A DNA stretch of 64,000 nt from Chromobotia macracanthus (taxonomy: Eukaryota; Chordata; Actinopteri; Cypriniformes; Botiidae): NCBI GenBank assembly GCA_036877525.1, contig JAZGTH010000074.1, forward strand, positions 5,171,501 to 5,235,500, read 5' to 3'. The translations under genes and the position numbers were made by a program. Shown in pieces: positions 49,652-62,260 of the stretch (its first letter is position 1; each line of letters starts with the position of its first letter). The notes beneath the pieces were generated by a model. It was given only the letters and a program-made list of their open reading frames with translations, ran no database searches and was not told the origin of the DNA.

Positions 49652-52600
49652 TCAAGTTTCAGGCTGAGGGGCAGTTTCTTCTGGTTTTTCGGGGTCAGAG
49701 GTCGTCTTTAAAGCCATATCCTGCTTGAGTTCTTTTGCCACATCTTTTGTTCTGTAGAGAAAACCACAATCACAAGTTAAATGTATGCTGAATGATCAGA
49801 GAGAGCATTGTTATTTCCTTGTCTTGAGTGTAATTTGCCTTTTGAAACAGATGGGGGTGGTATTGCATCTATTAGAAAGGGGATATTTCCATTTCGGTCT
49901 CTTGCTACACATTGTGTAAAGCTTTCCAAAACAACAACACCGTTTTTAATTCAGGTAGAGATAGGTAATGCATGCATGGATGAAGATTACATGCATGCAT
50001 TGAGAAATGATGGATAGGTAGGTAAAGTATAATAAAATTAAATGTATTATTAAGGGTGAGGAGTGTAGGTGAAGTCAATACAGATTGAAAACGTGGTTAA
50101 CACTAAACAATCTTAAATTCAATTTGTTGTCTTCAGCTGAATTGTTTTGTTTTACTTACAAGGGTGAATCATTTACATACGTCTGGTCAAAACATGGGAA
50201 TTTAAAGAGATATGTAATAGTTATTAGTAATAGACATTAAAAATTTGATTTGTGGTTTTGTTGTAGTTTGTAGTCGTGATTAATATTCCTTATGGAACTT
50301 CACACCTGTTGAATTCCTGCTACTTCTGTCCACAGAAATATGAATATTTTTGTACCTAATATTTTTATACCTAATACTACAAATCAGGTATCAGGTGAGT
50401 GGCTGATCAAAAATCTTAAACTATTTCTTTATTTTTACCTGATTCTATTTAAAGTGAATTTACCTGATTCTATCTGAGTGAAGTCTTCTTTATATCAACT
50501 ATGTATATGTAAGTAACATTCCCCCTTAATATAAATAATGTAAATAGTTATTGCCTCTGAACTTGATGACATCTACTTTAGTAAAGCCAAATAAATACGC
50601 TTACTTGGATTTTTTGTAAGGCAATCGCTTTACGTAAGATCAACCAATTAAATTTTACAGTGTAAGAAATCACCTCTGGGAGGTCTTATTGCAGTATTGT
50701 AGAACATGTTAGCCTCTGACTGAAATAAGATTCACTGTCTTTAAATTAGCTGCACTGATTCTCTTTGGGACTTTTTTTAATTAAGCTTAACTATATAAAA
50801 TTGGTAAACTGGTAAATCAAAACTGGTAAATCAACTGGCAGAGCATGGTGCTTGCAATGCCAAGGTAATGGGTTCAGTCCCAGGAACACACAAACTGATA
50901 AAATGTATACCGTTAAATGCACTGTAAGCTTCTTTGGATAAAGCATCTACCAAAATGTAAACTGTAAATGTAGCATTATAGCTGTAGTAGATTAGTTAAC
51001 AAAAAAATATGAACCATGCCAATTATTCTTAGGCTATAACAAAATGTATTTCCTAATGCCCAGATTTCAAGTGAGTTTAGACTGTAGGGCCGTTTTCAGG
51101 TGGTTACTGAGGTTAAGGTTTGAGAGGATAAAGGTTAGAGGTTATGACTCAGAGGTCATTGATAAACGTGACCTGGGCTGAGGAGCAGGTCGGATACTTG
51201 GCAGGACATCCCAGCTCGATGTTGAGCTGTCATGTAACCAGGAGACACAATCATATGACCAATCACAAAGCAATCACAAACAAACTTGATCAAAGTATGG
51301 TAAACATGAAAACAAACACACAAGACAAACTACATTCTAATAATTATGTTACTGAGTGAGAATATAATTTAATAATTGATTCAGAATCAGCTGTGGGACA
51401 TACCATTCAATTTAACACCAGTCTAAAACCAAACTATACATTGAATTTAAAATTGTTTTTGTGAAGACTAAATAAAAATAACCTCAACTGCACAGGTCAT
51501 GCTTTTTGTAAACTATTGTTGAAAGCTCTGTTAAAGTATCTTTTATGTTTGTTTCATTGTAAATAATCTATTAAATCTTACATATCCGCTTCTGTGCCAT
51601 GTTCTGATTGCCCTACAACTGTGTTAAAACTGAAACAATCTCTTAATAATCATGCATTTTTCTTGAGCGTGAAAACTGGATAACTTTTTATCATGATTTA
51701 AAACACATTCCTGACATATTTGAAGTAAAACCGTGTAACTTAGCACGTACAAAACCTATTGAGGACTATTACATAACTAAACATCTCTAACGGGCTTTTA
51801 ACAGTAAGGCCTAGGAGAGACGTGTGGGCTGTTCTTACCGTATTGTTTTCACAATGAAGCAAATGATAACACCCAGACCTATACATCCGCACAGAGACCC
51901 GATCACAATTGCTGCGATTTCACCTGCAACAGAGACAGGAAGTTGAAGCTTTCAATTAAATTCTTGAAAGAGAGTTTAAAATAGAGCAGATCAAACCAAT
52001 AACAAAGACAATAGCTTGAACATTAATATAAATTATTGTTTCTCACCTGCTGTATAAATTTTAACTGACACTAGTGAGAGAAACAATAAGAGAGTGGTGG
52101 AGTTAAACACAGCATATCCACTTTGCATGCATTTTTCAGCAACACACACAGAGACTATTCACAAACATTTTAAATATTTTAAAACATCTTGTTTTATCCC
52201 TTTGTCAGAGCTGTAAAATTCTTCCTAATTTAGGAACAAAGGAGTGCATGTAATCTCTTTCTCTCCCTCGTACCAACACACAAGCACATGCTCACGCATC
52301 CTCACATGATTACAATAAGCTCTGTGTTCATGAGAGATTTTGAAAAACTAATCAGGCATCACATAAACAAAGAGCTTGGTTTCGTGCAACCCCCAGCCCC
52401 AACTCTCCCCTTCTTTCCTACCAGGAATGAAAGAGGACAGGACCGTTCTGTTGTTAAGCGGCTGGGTGACACGGTAGTTATTCTGGAGGGCTGAGGGCTC
52501 GGCTGCTTCTGCCTTGCTGGAGTACAGCACTGTCTCTAATTTCATCAGCTGATGAGAGAAGAAGAATGAGAGATGAGAGAAGAAAAGATATATATATATA

Positions 52601-55600
52601 TATATAGCTACAATGTGATGCACCTTTGTTGTGTTTTCATTTTTTGTACCTGCGAGTGAGAGATTTTAACCCTCTCATTAAAGATGGTCCAAAGGACGCT
52701 CTGGTGGCAGGGTGGTGTGGTGAGTGAACCATTGTAACGGAAGTATTGGCTCAGGTCATCAGGCAGCAGTAAGCGCACATCAAATGCAGGGATAGCCACT
52801 TTTTGGCCTGCATATCAAAACACAGATAAAACATGTTTAATGCTTTGTACATTAACAAAAATTTGAAATATAAATTGTTTTATGAAATGTGTGAAATATA
52901 AAGTTTGATGTGTGTAATGTATATTTATTTACCAAGAAACTAAAGACTGAAGTAAAATAATCTCATCTCTGGCAAAAATATGTATTTACATACACATACC
53001 TGCATATCTGATGCGGCCCAGATAGTTGAGAATACTAGCATATCCCTGATTCACTTCCTCACCTGCCTGAGAGAGCAAAATATTAAATGAGATACAGATT
53101 ATTAATAAGGTAAAATAAATTGCTAAATATTAATAATAAATTTAGTAGAGAAAACCTGCCTCGATCAGAACCCCTAACACAGCCAGGCCATTCCCCTGAG
53201 TCTTAGCCTCTGACATATTAGCATACAACTCTGCATTGTAGTGTACAACATGGAGCTGAAAGAGAGAGAAAGAGTTTGGGTTATAATGCAGATGATTTTT
53301 TACAGTTTTTTCTCTGTATTTCCCTCTTGGATACACTCAGTAATTTATTTTTTTTGTTTGTTTGTTTTTCTTGGCAAATAGGGATGTTTCTACAGATAGG
53401 GATGGTTAAAGGTTCTCTGCTCTGTGTTCCAGGGTCTATGGGGAGCAGGTAAAACCCTAGCAGGCTGATCCATATCCAAGAACAGCAATGTGGAAGCCAA
53501 AAAAAATCCTATGACACACACCACCCAAGAATCCTTGTGTGTATGTGTTGGCACATGTATTAAGATAAAGTGTAGAGGCAAAAGCCTCCTTTAAAAAACA
53601 ACTGCTGGTCTAATTGTAATCCGTGTTTATTGGACAAACTGAATTTGGGCAATAAATGTTGAAAAATGTGCTTTATTAGCTTATTGCATGAAGGAACCTG
53701 TGTTTATATAGAACACTGTGCAGCCCACCTGTTCCTGTATGTGAACAGGATTGTTCACATACAGTAGACTGTTTAGAAAGATAGAGTAGATTGTAATTGT
53801 ATATTCGAAAAACAAAATACATTATACCCATTTTAAAAAAAACTGTACTTGGTGACAAATATCTAAATGAGGTACAGTGAGAAATCACACCTGTGACAGC
53901 TCTGGACTAACAGTTTACAAGAATCTGAACATAGCCGATCAGAAGCCAGCTGTTAGCAAATCAAAAAAGGCACCTTTTTGCCTGTCATTTGGCTGAGATA
54001 CCTTTTTGGAGGGCAAGGCAAACCTGGCAGACATGAATAAGACTGCTCACAATGCTTAAAAGAAGCTTTAAATTCCAATACACAGGCATGCACCTCTGCT
54101 GAAGAGCGCCTCCCATTAATAGTGTGTTCACTTCCTGTGGCCACGCCCACTCCATTACCCCAATGCAGGTGCAGCTGTACAGCACTATAATGCCATGGTA
54201 ACCCAGACACACCCATCCAACGTGGCAATGTCATCTGCACTGTTTGGGAAAAGCAAAGAGAATTAAGAGTGTGACATTTAAGTTTTGCACATTATATAAG
54301 TTCATAAGTTACATTTTTGTGTTTATTTTGCTTGTACAAATTGACAAATTGTAGCCAGCCACATAAAATGACTTCCACTACAGGTTAATTTCATTTTTGG
54401 ATACACCGGCCTAGAACTTACACTGACATCTAATGGCGTGGAGGCAGCATGTTCAGTACAAATGCTGTAACGGAAATGTGCTTTTCGCAGTCAGCCATGG
54501 CTGCAGCAAGTGATCTCATCATGTCAGCCCTTATTAGGCATGTTGTAGTAATTTCTTTATCCACAGTTGGTGACTGTGTGGGTCAGAAAGATATTTACCT
54601 GTATGACCATTGTTAGAAAGTGTAAAGGGCTTGCTGCCAGGTTGGTTGTATCCCAGGGGCTGTACAGGGACTAGCGTTGGGTCATGCAGTGTGTAGGATG
54701 TGTCCACATTTATGGGTGATTGACTAGAACCACCACAGTCAGAAAAAAACTCAGCCCATTCCGACTGTCCCACGACACCTAACACAAGTCACAGAATACA
54801 GACAGTCAACCAATGAGCAAAAAATGCAAGTGTATGAAATTACATAATTGTTATGAAAATGGCAGCAAAACTACATTTTAACATTTTATTAGAGAAAACA
54901 TATGTGGTAGTGTTTCTGTCATTTTGAAAGTCTATCGTGTGTTAGTTACTGTAATTGTTTAGTCATGCAAAGTTAATGACAAGGCACATTGTTGCAAAAG
55001 CATGGCCTACACACACGTACACACACAAACATTCATTCAGTCCCAGAAAATTCTGAAATAGAGCTGCATGATGGAAGAGAAGAAATGTGAAGGAAAAAAG
55101 GATACAAATAAACAGATGAAGAAATATTTTTTATTGTAAAGTAAAAGAAAACCATTTTATGTGAGTCTGCATTTCAGCTTGGTGCTGTATCAGTTTTGTG
55201 TACATAGGGATTAGAGGCCCACTCAATCTCACTGTTCACCAAGAATATCCCCCTCAAACCCCTGTTCATCTCCAAAAGTGGGGTGGGGGAGGGAAAGTTA
55301 TTCTCATTGATCTGCAGTTGCCAAGGTGATCTCTATGACAACAGCAAGACACATATTCCAGACCTTTGCCAGTTTACTTCGCGCATGCTGTCCCAAACAC
55401 GGACAAAAAACAAAGCATCGCTCACTCAAGAAACTATGCTCTCTACAAAAATAATTAATTAGATCACAACACACATTCATATTCATGCCACATCTGTATC
55501 AGACATCATTTCTGATTTCTGATTTTAATGCTTCAGAATTAAACTGAACTGATCGCAATCTACATTTGCAAATTTACATCTTACCGCAAAATAAATTATT

Positions 55601-57301
55601 AAATTAAGTCAATTATATTTTGTCTAAAAATTATATTTAATTTTTAATTACATTAATGCCATTTTTGTGGCAATTAAATGCCCCATCATTTTTTCATAAT
55701 TTCCATTGTTTTCAATAAAAAAATTCAATTTGATTCTTAGCACTGCAACATGGCCATTCTGTACTGTATTACAGCAGTTACAGTACACTAAAGGACAATG
55801 ATTATAATATAAATCTATATAAGTTAAAGACAGAATAGCAAATACTACTATGATATATAAATACTTAATAAATAATGTTTTAATAAATTTAACTGAATAA
55901 ATAAAGTTAGAATTCATTTAAAAAATGTAATTTCTGATTTCTTCTTCACTTAACTTATTAAGTCTAACTTATATACAGATTTCTCACATGCAAATGTAAA
56001 AATAACCAAATAAGCCTTTCCAATGACTTCATGTGCTAAGAATGACAATAGTTTAGATAAATAAATAGATAGACAGACAGACAGACAGATAGTACAATTA
56101 ACACACTGTACAGTTAACAAACTAAAGCATATCAGTCTGTGTTTGTATGTCTATGAATCACTGTGTACTGTATGCACCAAGCAGAGAGGTCTCTTTTCAT
56201 TAACATGCTTTCCTTCTCTCTCCTCTGTATGAAATGCAAACATTTCTTCATTCTTAAGCCCCCCACTTATATTCAGCCTATTGCACTGGCTGACTCTGCC
56301 TTTCTCTGGTTGGACGTGCGAATGTGCAATGAAAGATGGAAGAGGTGAACTGGAAGTAACAGAGTTTGAACAGAAAAAGACAGAGAGAGACAGTTGGGGG
56401 AGAATGTAAGCTTGATGGAAATATAGAAAGGGGAAAGTGAATTCAAATGGCATTATAAAAGTAATTTTAATTAAAAATGTTATTTTTACTGCTCATCATT
56501 AAAAAATATACAAAAGTAATAAGTAAGTAACAATTCTGTTATGGATGTTAGGTATCTATGACAACCTCATCACAGCAGTATAACAATACTGCAGATGCAA
56601 ATAAAACCATGATGAAACCAGTTTAAGCATGATGAAAGAAAGAGCAGTAATACCTGCATATGTCCATTCCGTGGCTATAAATAAAGAGAAACAACGTTAC
56701 AGCAGGGTAATAAAAATTTATTTAAAAAAATTACCAGTACAAATTTATATTTTTACTGGTGGTTTTAGAGAGTTCTGGTTATAGCAGATTTGATCTAAAC
56801 ATTTCATTTAAACATAAGTTTCATTTATTTTCATTCATGCTTGCATTTTAGCAGTCAAGTTTGTCCAAAGCATTTTTCTTGATCCATATATTATTCCATG
56901 TGAAATCAAATCCACAACATTGGCATTGCCAGTGCTATGCTTTTCTAGTAAGCTAATTATAAAGACAGAAAAAACAAACTAATTGACCACATGGCATCAT
57001 CATGCTGTAACCATTAGCAATCATCATGAAATTTAATTATTTTACAATTGCACTCTAACCAAAAAGTTCTTAATACAACAAAATGCAGTAGAAACTATTG
57101 ATATAACTTTATCCTTTTTTCCCTTTATACTGTTTTCCTTCAATCTTTTTGCGGCTCTGATCACCACAGAGAACTCTAGTTTTGTTACAACAGGCCACTG
57201 CACTAATACTTTTTAGGATTATCAGTCTTACCAGTTCCTGTGCAGTCCACACACTTCAAAAACAGTAGAAAAATGGCCACTCTCATCCAGTCCATGTCCA
57301 T
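49652..57301 (-). CDS. ca14: transmembrane carbonic anhydrase, CA14 type
   Basis: Membrane-anchored enzyme with an extracellular domain that interconverts CO2 and bicarbonate. Eleven coding exons (minus): 57232-57301, 56654-56674, 54599-54778, 54094-54239, 53156-53255, 53000-53062, 52650-52807, 52422-52548, 52047-52070, 51839-51923, 49652-49751; phases join, 357 codons. Signal peptide MDMDWMRVAIFLLFLKCVDC, then TEWTYAG, the CA signature CGGSSQSPINVD, proton-shuttle His in NNGHT, zinc-ligand His pair in LHLHWG, third ligand in AELHVVHY, and SLTTPPC with the catalytic Thr. The stalk includes NNYRVTQPLNNRTVLSSFI, close to CA14 and unlike CA12. A Gly/Ile-rich membrane helix (IAAIVIGSLCGCIGLGVII) precedes a short charged tail. 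Neighbouring ciart matches the human CA14-CIART neighbourhood, which supports ca14 over ca12 and ca9. A second in-frame Met lies at 57295. Confidence 0.93.
50825..50975 (+). mobile_element. tRNA-derived SINE
   Basis: A tRNA-like head (CTGGCAGAGCATGGTGCTTG with an A-box, GGGTTCAGTCCCAGG as B-box) is followed by the conserved tail AATGCACTGTAAGCTTCTTT and GGATAAAGCATCTACCAAAA. It lies in ca14 intron 10. The cloverleaf is not intact, so this is not a tRNA gene. Confidence 0.8.
52588..52606. repeat. (AT)n microsatellite
   Basis: About nine AT units in ca14 intron 7, between exons 7 and 8. Confidence 0.8.
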
Positions 57302-57735
57302 GCTGTTACCCACCTCTCCACAGCACAAACACAGTTGAAAAACTGGAATACACAGCAATACACTGGATGACAGGTGGATTTAAATTTTACCTGGGCTACA
57401 GCAGAACAATGTGGAAAAATGTCTACATCCAAAAAGTTCACAAAGAAAAGAGAATACTGGGTCTTTTGCTTGATGTGGATGATTGGGCCCAGCGAGCTGA
57501 ATGGTGGAAGAGAGAGACCATCACATGGCTCAGAAAAGGCAGAAGGGTTAGACCAGAGAGAGAGAGAGAGAGAGAGTGGACTGAAAGGAGAAAAGAACAA
57601 ATGAACGAGAAAATCATGAAGGGTTGCCCACTGAAAAATGTGTATGACACAACAAGCTCAGGGGGGCCGGGAAAGCCTGATTGAAGGGGTATTGAGGTGA
57701 TAATAGACAGAGAGAAAGAATAAAGAGCTGTGTGT

Positions 57736-57771
<36 letters not shown>

Positions 57772-60000
57772 AAGTTTATAATTTTGTTTTATTACATTTG
57801 CTGCAAAATAGCAATAATTTAAAAAAATCTAACATTTTTATGTTTAACTTCCAAAAACTGTGGAGAAAAAAACCTCTTTACAGTAAATAAAAATGACAAA
57901 TATTAATTATGGAGGGCTTAATTAATTTTACAGGGAAATGCAGAAATTATGTTTTGCTAATTAATGTAATGTGAGTTTCTCAAACCTGTTTTAGATTTTT
58001 AAAAACTGCGATTGTAATTTATATTTTTACAACAACTACTTATTTTTTAAAGTAAACAAGTTTTAGAAAATAACAAAGAAAATTATATTTTAGTAACAGA
58101 AAGGAAAGAGGCAATAGTGAACGCATAAGTGCAGTTCATTATTAAATCGCTGGAGGGCAGTAAAACTTTATTCTTCAGTCATCTTTGTTCATGAGCACTA
58201 AGAAGGTTGTCTAATACACAATACCAGCCATTATAGAGAAGGGAGGTCAATTTAAAAAGTAGTGGGATAAGATTTAACTGTAGATCTCTAACTGTTGATG
58301 CCTTGTGTATCTAAAATAAAACATCATTAATTAAAACATTTTTAGCTTTTGCCATTTTTATTTACAGTTAGTAAAGAGTGGTGGGAGGCTGGACTGGATT
58401 TGAACTTGCACCACCATTACGAGCGCCACATATCAACTTTTTAGAACATGAACGAATTCCTTTATAAAACGTATGATTAGGACACGTATGTATTTACAAT
58501 ATACTACATGAAATCAAATTATTTTGTTTATGAAATCCTGGGCAACAATACAAGCAGTATTGATTCAACAAGTTGGTTTCCATTGAAAATAATTATAATT
58601 TTATTCTCTGATCTTCTGTAGTAAATGATGCAATGCAGAACAATCTTATAAGATTAACTTTTATGCGGTTTTTCACGTCATGCAAATCATTCATTTGTGC
58701 CAAAAATAAAAATGTAACGGCTCGTCCAGAAAATTACATCATGTAAGGTTCCTTTATTAAAACTTCACGGCGTACTGATCCGTTTAAACGTGAAACCGTT
58801 GCACAATCTTACGCAATGCTCCTGCCCCAAGAGCCGCTCGTCATTGGTCGATCATTCGCGAAACGGGCGTGTCATGCAAAATATCTGAACTTCTATTTGC
58901 TGAATACATGTTGTGGGTGTGGTCAATTATTTCATTCACAAATCTCTCAGGCTGCAGTTGAAGTCCATGTGCACGTTGCTCTTAAAGGCATACAGACCCG
59001 TTAACGTGTCATCAGGAAGGAAAAGGACCAGTGAGCAGAAACATTAATCAAGCTCATTTTTGCATGAGAGCTACTTTTTAATATTTATGATTTAATGTAA
59101 GTCTATATAATAATTATACAATTCTGAATTTTAAATTAATGTAAATTAATAATTAATTGTATGTTTTGATAACACTGTGGTGAAGAAAATACTCTTTGTC
59201 CTTATAAGAACAGGAATACCTCACATACAATCCAAAAAAGTGGCCAAATATCTTTTAAGTAAATTCTAAAAATGTCCAAATGTTTAAGCAAATGGCAGAG
59301 TTAAGATTAGGGCAAGTGTGCTAGGTTCTGCTCCTGAATCTCTACCTTACTGCAGAGTATAGATCCAACCCTAATAAAACACACCTGAACCAGTTAGAAC
59401 CAGCTTAGCGTTTACCTGAAAATTACAGGCAGGTGTGTTAGAGTGTGGCTGGAACCTTTAGGAAGGTAGATCTTCAGGAGCAGGACTGAGCACGTGTGAA
59501 TAAGGGTAAAGCAATTATGATCCTATATTTAAAAGAACAGTAGATGAGAATGGACAATCCACAAATATCACAAGGATGTTAAAGGCTTGTGTGTGTCAAT
59601 AAGTGTGAAAATGAATCAATGCTACTTATACACCTGAGTACAGTGATAATGCCTGTGCTCACAGTGTACAGTTTTTGTTCCCCAGTGAACAGTTGGACTG
59701 CACAGTGTACATGCACTAAAGGTACTGAACATTCAAAAAACAGACCTAAGAAACAAAAAACATTTTATAGATGGAAACTGGCAACATGTTATTAATTCTA
59801 TTGGTGTGTCATTTGGAAGTAAGCGGCAGAAAACAGTTAGCTTTCTGGTTGTCTGGTATAATCTGAATTATAATATATTATAACATATATAAAATAAGTG
59901 ATTTTCCAGTGGTGTAAAACATTTATTTGAACACCACTTACCCACTACATTTTTACATATATGCTGTTCATGTTTCTCTACAATACAGTGAAAATGTATA
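57302..60000. other. shared upstream region of ca14 and ciart
   Basis: Mostly AT-rich, with (GA)n tracts at 57,560-57,577 and about 57,740-57,766, a possible old SINE piece near 58,390-58,435 (T-loop-like AGTTCAAATCC on the minus strand) and an inverted-repeat element at 59325-59486. A GC-richer island at about 58,780-59,000 contains CATTGGTCGATC (inverse CCAAT). No coding exon seen. Confidence 0.45.
59325..59486. mobile_element. miniature inverted-repeat element
   Basis: Left end GTTCTGCTCCTGAATCTCTA and right end GGTAGATCTTCAGGAGCAGG are imperfect inverses over about 28 bases; the interior has ACACACCTGAACCAG and CAGGCAGGTGTGTTAG, also inverted. About 160 bases, wording common in fish genomes. 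Confidence 0.7.
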
Positions 60001-60209
60001 ACATTCCTCACTGGTCAGTCTTCCATAGCAATTATTTATTGCATGTTATCACAAATACTTTTTACAATTGCAATTAAACATTACCATTTAACAAATATGT
60101 TGATTACATTTTATGTATTAAAAAGTAAACTACTTTGTGAGTAAAAAAAAAAACTAAAACAAGGCTTGATGGTATAAATGTTTTTCAGGCGTTTAAGCGA
60201 TATCAGACC

Positions 60210-60215
60210 CACGTG
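60210..60215. promoter_or_regulatory. ciart: E-box CACGTG upstream of ciart
   Basis: Canonical CLOCK:BMAL1 site in the ciart upstream region, about 400 bases before the GA tract of the first exon. Confidence 0.6.
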
Positions 60216-60275
60216 TTAGGTGACAAAGGGTCTTGTAGATCAGCTTCCAGTAGAAAACAGCGTAGCGTATCTCAC

Positions 60276-60281
60276 CACGTG
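60276..60281. promoter_or_regulatory. ciart: E-box CACGTG upstream of ciart
   Basis: Second canonical site, 66 bases after the first. Confidence 0.6.
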
Positions 60282-60317
60282 ATAATAAGAATGAGATCTT
60301 ATGATTTTTTTATTGTC

Positions 60318-60325
60318 TTGCGTAA
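60318..60325. promoter_or_regulatory. ciart: D-box / C/EBP-like site
   Basis: TTGCGTAA, close to the TTAYGTAA D-box bound by DBP/NFIL3 and also a good C/EBP half match. It lies 37 bases after the second E-box. Confidence 0.35.
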
Positions 60326-60525
60326 TGATCTTGCTCATATTGTAAGTGTGAATGCGCCCTATGTACTTTACTCTAAGTACGCACTGTATCTTTTTGGCCG
60401 GCGTGTGTTTACACTACCGCACTGTTGAGCCCAAGCCAACATACATACGACACGCGTAGGCGGGGCTACGAGTTACTCGCGCCCCAATCGCAGAAGAGCA
60501 GAGCAATTACTGGCTAGATCGTCAG

Positions 60526-60530
60526 CCAAT
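60526..60530. promoter_or_regulatory. ciart: CCAAT box
   Basis: CAGCCAATAGG about 65 bases upstream of the proximal E-box, in a GC-richer stretch. Confidence 0.4.
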
Positions 60531-60594
60531 AGGATTGCTACTATCTGACGGCAACGGCCAACAAGAGGCTGTGCGTGGATGGCACTAAATTGGG

Positions 60595-60600
60595 CACGTG
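60595..60600. promoter_or_regulatory. ciart: proximal E-box CACGTG of ciart
   Basis: Third canonical site, about 175 bases before the donor of the proposed first exon, so within the core promoter or the beginning of the transcript. Confidence 0.6.
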
Positions 60601-60619
60601 TGTCCATGCACATGTTGAC

Positions 60620-60631
60620 GCTGGGGAAAGG

Positions 60632-60682
<51 letters not shown>

Positions 60683-60774
60683 GTTAGTGAATCCAGAGAG
60701 GGGAGCTGATCTGTGGGATAGTGTAGACAGGACCGTCGGGAAGGGTTTGCATTGCTTTTACAGGCATCCTGAAG
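60620..60774 (+). other. ciart: proposed 5' non-coding exon of ciart
   Basis: A GC-richer stretch with a (GA)n tract (60634-60679) ends at a strong donor, CTGAAG|GTAAGA, at 60774/60775. The next exon opens with CC just before the start codon at 62261. The 5' end is unknown; the start given is a guess from position relative to the E-box and CCAAT box. Confidence 0.45.
60634..60679. repeat. (GA)n microsatellite in the ciart 5' exon
   Basis: About 22 GA units, in or next to the proposed non-coding first exon. Confidence 0.9.
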
Positions 60775-62260
60775 GTAAGATACATCTTTAAAACGATTAT
60801 TTTATGGTCTGCATGCCATAATCCAGAGATATCAATGGAGTGGTCTTTGTATTGTTCAGTTTAAATTGTAATGTTGTTATTTGGAATAGCCTATCTTTTA
60901 TTGTCCTGTTTAACAACTCTGCATATGTGAGTGTAACTTATGTCACATCCAAGAATATGTGGCTGTTGTAAGCACAGGATGTTAGACCATTGATGCAATC
61001 TGAATATCGTGTTGATGTAGTTTTATTAAATTTATTTATATGTATTGGCTTTTATGTGGTTGATATTTCTTAAAGGGCACCAATTGCCATTTTTCTTGTT
61101 TTCCTTTATCTGTGTTTATTATCTATCATTCTTTCTCCACTTCTCTGTATCTCTTCATCACACACTAAAACCACCACCTTAAATCTAATAACATCCCAGA
61201 CAGGAGCACACCTGCACCTGCACACAAACACCAGTACATTAGTTGCGCAGTAATATTACATTTAAAATTTTAGATTCATACAGACAGGCAGCATAATGCA
61301 GAGGAATTTATAACTAGTAATAGTGAAACAAATGTTTATGGTTATATATATCTTATATTCTGTCTGTCTGTCTCTGTCTATCTGTGTATGTGTATATATT
61401 AATAATCAGTAAATGTAACCAATATAATGTATGTAATCAATGTAATTACAAAACATACATGCATACAGAAAGGTGAGCACTAGTATCACTAGCCTTACAT
61501 GACCTTTACTGCAATTTTCATTTGAGCAGCCAAGAGAGAGACAGATTCAGAGGAGGTGGACAGAGAACCTAAGAGACAGGAGGAGAGAGAAATGTACAGT
61601 GGGGTTTATACGAGTGGGGGAGGGGTAAGCGACATTGGGCGAGACAGAAAGAGTGAGGGTGTGTGTATGTGCCTTTGGGTGTGTTTGTGCATCCCTGCCC
61701 ATGTGTGTGAGTGTGTGTTTGCCGAAGGGAGAGTGGGATAGAAAAAATAAAGAAATAGAGAGGCCCTTGCAGCCTTTCTTAACCACTTGTGTTAAAGCAT
61801 CTCGCAGAACCCCTCCCCCTATTTTCCTGCACTAGACGACACACATTCACACACTTTCACAGACATGCACGCTTACACACTCGCACATTCCTCGCTTCTC
61901 TTTCATCTCATTGGGCTCTAGACAGATCCCACGTTACCAGTGATGCCGAAAACAAAACTGTATGGATAACAAATAAAACATTTTGGGGCTTTCTTTAAAG
62001 TCATGTTTATTTTAAAATATACTGATATACCATTTGCACAAATACTTTGACATTTTTTTGACAAAAACATTTTTGTTACCCTGATCTAAGCTCTTACATT
62101 TTTTGCAGTTCTAGGAGTCCTTTCTTCATCTCACTTTCAAGTTTCTTACACTCTAAACTCACATTTTACTCCAACATCTTTAATCCTTTTTTATATACCA
62201 TCATTATATTATATATATTATATAGTATTCACTTTCTCTGTCCATCTTGACCCTGCAGCC

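Noticed and set aside
50825..50900. Functional tRNA gene
   Set aside because: A and B boxes are present but the stems do not pair as a cloverleaf, and the downstream tail is that of a SINE.
49652..57301. ca12 or ca9 as the identity of the carbonic anhydrase
   Set aside because: The stalk wording (NYR..QPLN.R.V..SFI), the lack of a proteoglycan-like domain and the adjacent ciart gene all favour ca14.
57367..57684. Plus-strand Arg/Glu-rich frame upstream of ca14
   Set aside because: Driven by a GA repeat; no family features and no good splice or start context.
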